Made by a program: the position numbers and the translations under genes | NCBI GenBank assembly: GCA_902528505.1 | Contig: CABZSY010000006.1 | Coordinates: forward strand, 1 to 34,452 | Reading direction: 5' to 3' | DNA length: 34,452 bases | Origin: an uncultured Pelagibacteraceae bacterium | Lineage (GTDB): Bacteria > Pseudomonadota > Alphaproteobacteria > Pelagibacterales > Pelagibacteraceae | Shown: one piece after another, positions 30,634-34,452 of the stretch | Numbering within the stretch: the first letter of the stretch is position 1 | How the letters are laid out: each line of letters starts with the position of its first letter | The notes under the pieces: generated by a model | The model's database searches: none | What the model saw: the letters and a program-made list of their open reading frames with translations, nothing else | What the model was told of the DNA's origin: nothing

Positions 30634-30680
30634 TATCTCTTAATGTTGATTAAGTAGATTAACTAAGTTAACATTATCTT

Positions 30681-31250
30681 ATGAATAACTTTATTGAACA
30701 AAATGTTTCATTAGAAAAGTGTCCAGCATTAGTCCTAAATGCTGATTACAGACCTTTAAGTTATTACCCTTTATCATTGTGGTCTTGGCAAGACACAGTT
30801 AAATCAGTTTTTTTAGATAGAGTGATCATAGTAAGTAATTATGATAGAGTTATTAGGAGCCCTTCATTTAATATGCAATTACCAAGTGTTATTGCTCTTA
30901 AAGATTATATTGTTCCACAATCAAAACCTAGCTTTACTAGGTTTAATGTATTCTTAAGAGATAAATTTTCTTGCCAATATTGTGGTAGTAGAGAGGAACT
31001 TACTTTTGATCATTTGCTTCCAAGATCAAAAGGCGGTGAGACTAACTGGGATAACGTAGTTACTGCCTGCTCTACATGTAATGTAAAAAAGGGTGGAAAA
31101 TTATTAAAAAATTCAGAAATGAAATTACATCAATATCCTTATAGACCTTCAACAGAAGATTTACATAAAAATGGAAAAAATTTCCCACCAAACTTTCTTC
31201 ATAAAAGTTGGATGGACTATCTATATTGGGACGTTGAACTAGAAGCTTAG
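30681..31250 (+). CDS. HNH endonuclease family protein
   Basis: RDKFSCQYCGSREELTFDHLLPRSKGGETNWDNVVTACSTCNVKKGGK. Confidence 0.92.
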   Translation: MNNFIEQNVSLEKCPALVLNADYRPLSYYPLSLWSWQDTVKSVFLDRVIIVSNYDRVIRSPSFNMQLPSVIALKDYIVPQSKPSFTRFNVFLRDKFSCQYCGSREELTFDHLLPRSKGGETNWDNVVTACSTCNVKKGGKLLKNSEMKLHQYPYRPSTEDLHKNGKNFPPNFLHKSWMDYLYWDVELEA

Positions 31251-31786
31251 ATTTTTTCAGATATATTAATTGCAATTTTAGAACCAGTTTTAATTATTTT
31301 ATCTAAAATTGAATAAGGTCCTTTTTTGGTTGCGCCTTTTTCATAAGCTATGTCTTTATGATTTAGCTCGTCCTCTCTGAATTTAATAATCTTCTTCTTT
31401 AAGGTTTTTTCACTATCATCAAGCTGTTTAATTTGATTCAAATAATGTTCATCAATAACTTCTTCAACAGACGCAGTACAAAGCATCGCAGCTTTTTTGC
31501 CCAATAAAGTTGATCCAAAACCTAAACCCACACCTAACAAATCCCAAAGAGGTAAAAATTTTGTTGGAGCTATATTTCTTTTTTTTATTTCCTTTTCAAA
31601 AAAATCTCGATGTTCTTTTTCGTGAATTTTCATTTTTTCAATAGTTTCTTTTAATTTGTCGTTTTTAATAAATGTATTTAAAGCAAGTAGTTGACCTTCA
31701 TAAATTTTTACAGCACCTCTTTCACCAGCATGATCCACTCTTATAAATTCCTCAATTTTTTTTTTATCTATTCTTTTCATACCCAA
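31247..31786 (-). CDS. coq7: Demethoxyubiquinone hydroxylase (Coq7)
   Basis: RVDHAGERGAVKIYEGQLLAL; EHRDFFEKEI; ASVEEVIDEHYLNQI; EDELNHKDIA diiron ligands. Confidence 0.93.
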   Translation of the reverse strand: MGMKRIDKKKIEEFIRVDHAGERGAVKIYEGQLLALNTFIKNDKLKETIEKMKIHEKEHRDFFEKEIKKRNIAPTKFLPLWDLLGVGLGFGSTLLGKKAAMLCTASVEEVIDEHYLNQIKQLDDSEKTLKKKIIKFREDELNHKDIAYEKGATKKGPYSILDKIIKTGSKIAINISEKI

Positions 31787-32249
31787 AGTAAATTTTTGTT
31801 AAACCAATAGTGAATAATAAAGATATTATTATATTGTAGTTTGTAAGAGATAATCCAAAAATTTTAAATGTTACATCTTTGCAACTTATACTTTTTTGTT
31901 GTAATTGCTTCAATATTTCACTTTTATCAATAATATTTGCTCCATTTTTAAGATCACACAACAAGGACTCTTGTATAAAACCCTGTTCAATTCCTAAATG
32001 ATATAAAGACAGTATTGTTGCTATAAAAAAAATTATAGCCAACAAGAGAATAAAGTTTTTTTCTAATTTGTCATACTTATAATTTATAAAAATAATTAAG
32101 ATTGCTAAAAAAAATGGAATTCTTTCATATAAACAAAGAGAGCAGGGTTGGTGTCCAAGTATGTATTCTATAAAGTATGCAGATATTAAGGCAATAAAGC
32201 TTATTAAAAATATAGCTAGGAATAAATTTTTCTTGCCGAGTCTAAACAT
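31764..32249 (-). CDS. dsbB: Disulfide bond formation protein DsbB
   Basis: GHQPCSLCLYERIPFFLAI CxxC in TM context; four-TM topology; second Cys pair CDLK...ISC. Confidence 0.85.
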   Translation of the reverse strand: MFRLGKKNLFLAIFLISFIALISAYFIEYILGHQPCSLCLYERIPFFLAILIIFINYKYDKLEKNFILLLAIIFFIATILSLYHLGIEQGFIQESLLCDLKNGANIIDKSEILKQLQQKSISCKDVTFKIFGLSLTNYNIIISLLFTIGLTKIYFGYEKNR

Positions 32250-32847
32250 AAAATTTATTAAATAAAAATATTATTAATAATATTATAACAAGCAATACTC
32301 CAAAAACGGTAAACCATTTTGATCCATGCTTATCCATAAAATCATTAAATAAGTGTCCAAATTTATAAGACAAATAAGAAATAAGAAAAAACCTTAGACT
32401 TCTTGAAACCAAACTAACAAGAATAAATACAAATAAATTAAAACCAATTAGTCCACTTGCAATGGTAAAAGCTTTGTAAGGGAGAGGGGTAAAACCAGCT
32501 AAAAAAAGTATACTAAGCCACCCTAGAAAACCCCCCCCAACAGATAAATTATATTTTAATTTTTCAACTGTATTTTCATATCCATAAAACTCAATTACAG
32601 CAGAGGCCAAGTCATAAAAAAATGTTCCCAAGAAGTATCCAAAAATACCTCCTAAAACGGAAAAAATGGACGCTATCAAAAATATTTTTATGTAATTTTT
32701 TTTCTTTGCAATTACCATAGGCACAATCATTACATCTGGAGGTATAGGAAAAAAAGAACTTTCAATAAAGGAGATTAAACCTAAATAAAAGTTTGAGCTT
32801 TTGTGTGATGCTAAATCCAAACATTTCCTGTAAAGAGTTTGAAACAT
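32242..32847 (-). CDS. DedA/YqaA-family (SNARE-associated) membrane protein
   Basis: FIESSFFPIPPDVMIVPMVIA; LGGIFGYFLGTFFYD; FTPLPYKAFTIASG. Confidence 0.88.
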   Translation of the reverse strand: MFQTLYRKCLDLASHKSSNFYLGLISFIESSFFPIPPDVMIVPMVIAKKKNYIKIFLIASIFSVLGGIFGYFLGTFFYDLASAVIEFYGYENTVEKLKYNLSVGGGFLGWLSILFLAGFTPLPYKAFTIASGLIGFNLFVFILVSLVSRSLRFFLISYLSYKFGHLFNDFMDKHGSKWFTVFGVLLVIILLIIFLFNKFYV

Positions 32848-32909
32848 TTTTTGGTTTTAATATAATTTTAGTTCTTATACTATTTAAATATAATTTAATT
32901 CAAATTAGT

Positions 32910-32994
32910 GGGCGAATGGCGGAACTGGTAGACGCGCACGACTCAAAATCGTGTTTCGCAAGAAGTGAGAGTTCGATTCTCTCTTCGCCCACCA
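32910..32994 (+). tRNA. tRNA-Leu (anticodon CAA), CCA encoded
   Basis: Acceptor GGGCGAA/TTCGCCC, discriminator A then CCA; anticodon stem CACGA/TCGTG with loop CTCAAAA; T arm GAGAG-TTCGATT-CTCTC. Confidence 0.97.
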
Positions 32995-33000
32995 AAAGAT

Positions 33001-34452
33001 ATGGAAATAAACAAACAAAATAATCTTTTAGAACTTTTTTATCAACAGTACTTAAAAGAAAAGCCTGATCAAATTTTTTTGAAATCATTAAAAAATTTAG
33101 AAAATAAATTTACATGGAAAGAAACCTATTTAAATATTTTAAAACTATCTGAAGAGTTAAGTTCATTCATAGAGAATAAAGATCGTTGTTTGTTAATTTC
33201 AGAAAATAGACCTGAATGGATGATCTCTGATTTAGCAATAATGTTATCAAAAGGTATTACTGTTCCAGCTTATACGACCTATGTAGAAAGAGATTACGAA
33301 TATTTAATTAATGATTGTAATCCATCAGTTGTAATTGTGTCGGACTCTTTACAATATAATAAAATTAAAAATATAGTTAAATCCAAACCTTTCATAAAAA
33401 AAATATTATCTTTTGAAGAGATTAAAGATACTAATGATGTTATTTACGTCAAAAATATTTTTGAGAAAAAAAAATATCAGGAAAAAAATTTTCTAAATTT
33501 AGATATTTCTAGAAAAGATCTTGCCTGTATAATTTATACCTCAGGCACACAAGGAAACCCCAAAGGTGTGATGTTAAGTCATGGAGGTATATTGAGTAAT
33601 TGTGAAGGAGCTTTATTTTTACTAAAAGAGTTTATTTCAAAAAAAGCTAGATTTTTAACTTGGTTACCATTGTCACACTCGTATGAGCATACTGTTCAAT
33701 TTGTTCAAATAGCTTTAGGCGCCAGAGTGTTTTATGCTGAAAGTATTGACAAGCTAATAAAAAATATGGGCGAATGTAATCCTGATATAATGACTGCTGT
33801 CCCAAGATTTTATCAAAATTTATATCAAAAGATAAATGCATCTTTTAACAAAACAAAAGGCCTTAAAAAATATCTTATCAACAAAATGCTTTCTCTTGGG
33901 GAAAAGGTTTTATTTAAAAATAAATTATCTAAATTAGAAAAAGTACAAAACATTATTTGTGAAAAATTAGTTAGAAAAAAAATAAAAGCACAATTTGGTG
34001 GTTCCCTAAAGTTATTTATTTCTGGAGGGGGTGCTTTAGATAAAGATGTAGGGGTATTTTTAAATGCAATAGGATTACCGACATTACAGGGATATGGTTT
34101 AACAGAAACCTCTCCAGTGGTTAGTTGTAATCCAAAAGATGATATAAGGATAGATACTGTTGGACCTGCTTTTACTGCAAATGAGGTTAAAATAGCAGAT
34201 GATGGCGAGATCTTGGTTAAGGGTGAAAACGTAATGTTAGGCTATTGGAATAATGAGGAAGAAACCAAAAAAGTTTTAAATGATGGATGGTTATTTACTG
34301 GTGATATTGGTCATTTTGAAAATAATTACTTAAAAATTACAGATAGAAAAAAAGATATTCTAATTACTCCTGGAGGAGATAATATTTCACCAATAAAAAT
34401 TGAAAATGATTTATTAAAAATTGATTTTGTTGAGCAAACTTTAGTGTATGGA
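33001..34452 (+). CDS. Long-chain fatty acid-CoA ligase (AMP-binding), 3' end outside window
   Basis: Open frame from ATG 33001 to window end: MEINKQNNLLELFYQQYLKEKPDQ...; IIYTSGTQGNPKGVMLSHGG; GYGLTETSPVVSCNP; DGWLFTGDIGHFENNYLKITDRKKDILITPGGDNISP. Confidence 0.95.
   Translation, partial: MEINKQNNLLELFYQQYLKEKPDQIFLKSLKNLENKFTWKETYLNILKLSEELSSFIENKDRCLLISENRPEWMISDLAIMLSKGITVPAYTTYVERDYEYLINDCNPSVVIVSDSLQYNKIKNIVKSKPFIKKILSFEEIKDTNDVIYVKNIFEKKKYQEKNFLNLDISRKDLACIIYTSGTQGNPKGVMLSHGGILSNCEGALFLLKEFISKKARFLTWLPLSHSYEHTVQFVQIALGARVFYAESIDKLIKNMGECNPDIMTAVPRFYQNLYQKINASFNKTKGLKKYLINKMLSLGEKVLFKNKLSKLEKVQNIICEKLVRKKIKAQFGGSLKLFISGGGALDKDVGVFLNAIGLPTLQGYGLTETSPVVSCNPKDDIRIDTVGPAFTANEVKIADDGEILVKGENVMLGYWNNEEETKKVLNDGWLFTGDIGHFENNYLKITDRKKDILITPGGDNISPIKIENDLLKIDFVEQTLVYG

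Noticed and set aside
32793-33023. 76-aa ORF containing GRMAELVDAHDSKSCFARSESSILSSP
   Set aside because: Classic false ORF created by translating a tRNA-Leu gene
32900-33088. 62-aa reverse ORF (GEERIELSLLAKHDFESCASTSSAIRPLI)
   Set aside because: Antisense translation of the same tRNA; recurrent annotation artefact
1-34452. CRISPR arrays, transposases, integrases, toxin-antitoxin or defense islands
   Set aside because: No repeat-spacer pattern and no mobile/defense protein signatures; the HNH protein is a lone chromosomal family member without mobile context

Overview
AT-rich, gene-dense, fully chromosomal window that reads like a streamlined SAR11/Pelagibacterales-type alphaproteobacterial genome (inferred from gene order and composition, not tested). 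No CRISPR array, prophage, transposon or other mobile element was seen. From left to right: 3' end of miaB; phoH-ybeY-lnt-metK; nusA-infB-rbfA-rpsO-pnp; the irr / fabA-fabB-fabI divergon; rubrerythrin + GlpC-like Fe-S protein + DUF3501; SH3-thiF/moeB-dut-coaBC-ubiB-ubiE; mutM; rpsT; dnaA-dnaN; plsC; lysA-(lptM-like)-argH; tlpA; a HIG1-domain protein; an esterase; HNH endonuclease; coq7-dsbB-dedA-like; tRNA-Leu(CAA); and the 5' part of a long-chain acyl-CoA synthetase that runs off the window. The main observations beyond routine annotation are: (1) two mirror-image Irr/ICE-like boxes, one at irr/fabA and one directly upstream of the -35 of a truncated (rubredoxin-less) rubrerythrin in an apparent electron-transfer cluster; (2) a promoter plus intrinsic terminator in the nusA leader, suggesting NusA autogenous attenuation; (3) a nested tandem-duplication leader before pnp encoding a possible [12 protein letters not shown] upstream ORF; (4) three 16-bp-period iteron-like repeats upstream of dnaA; (5) an unlisted 43-aa LptM-like lipoprotein between argH and lysA; (6) a tRNA whose CCA end is 6 nt from the next start codon; (7) four of five convergent gene pairs with interlocked stop codons. 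No clearly novel multi-gene system could be proven from sequence alone.
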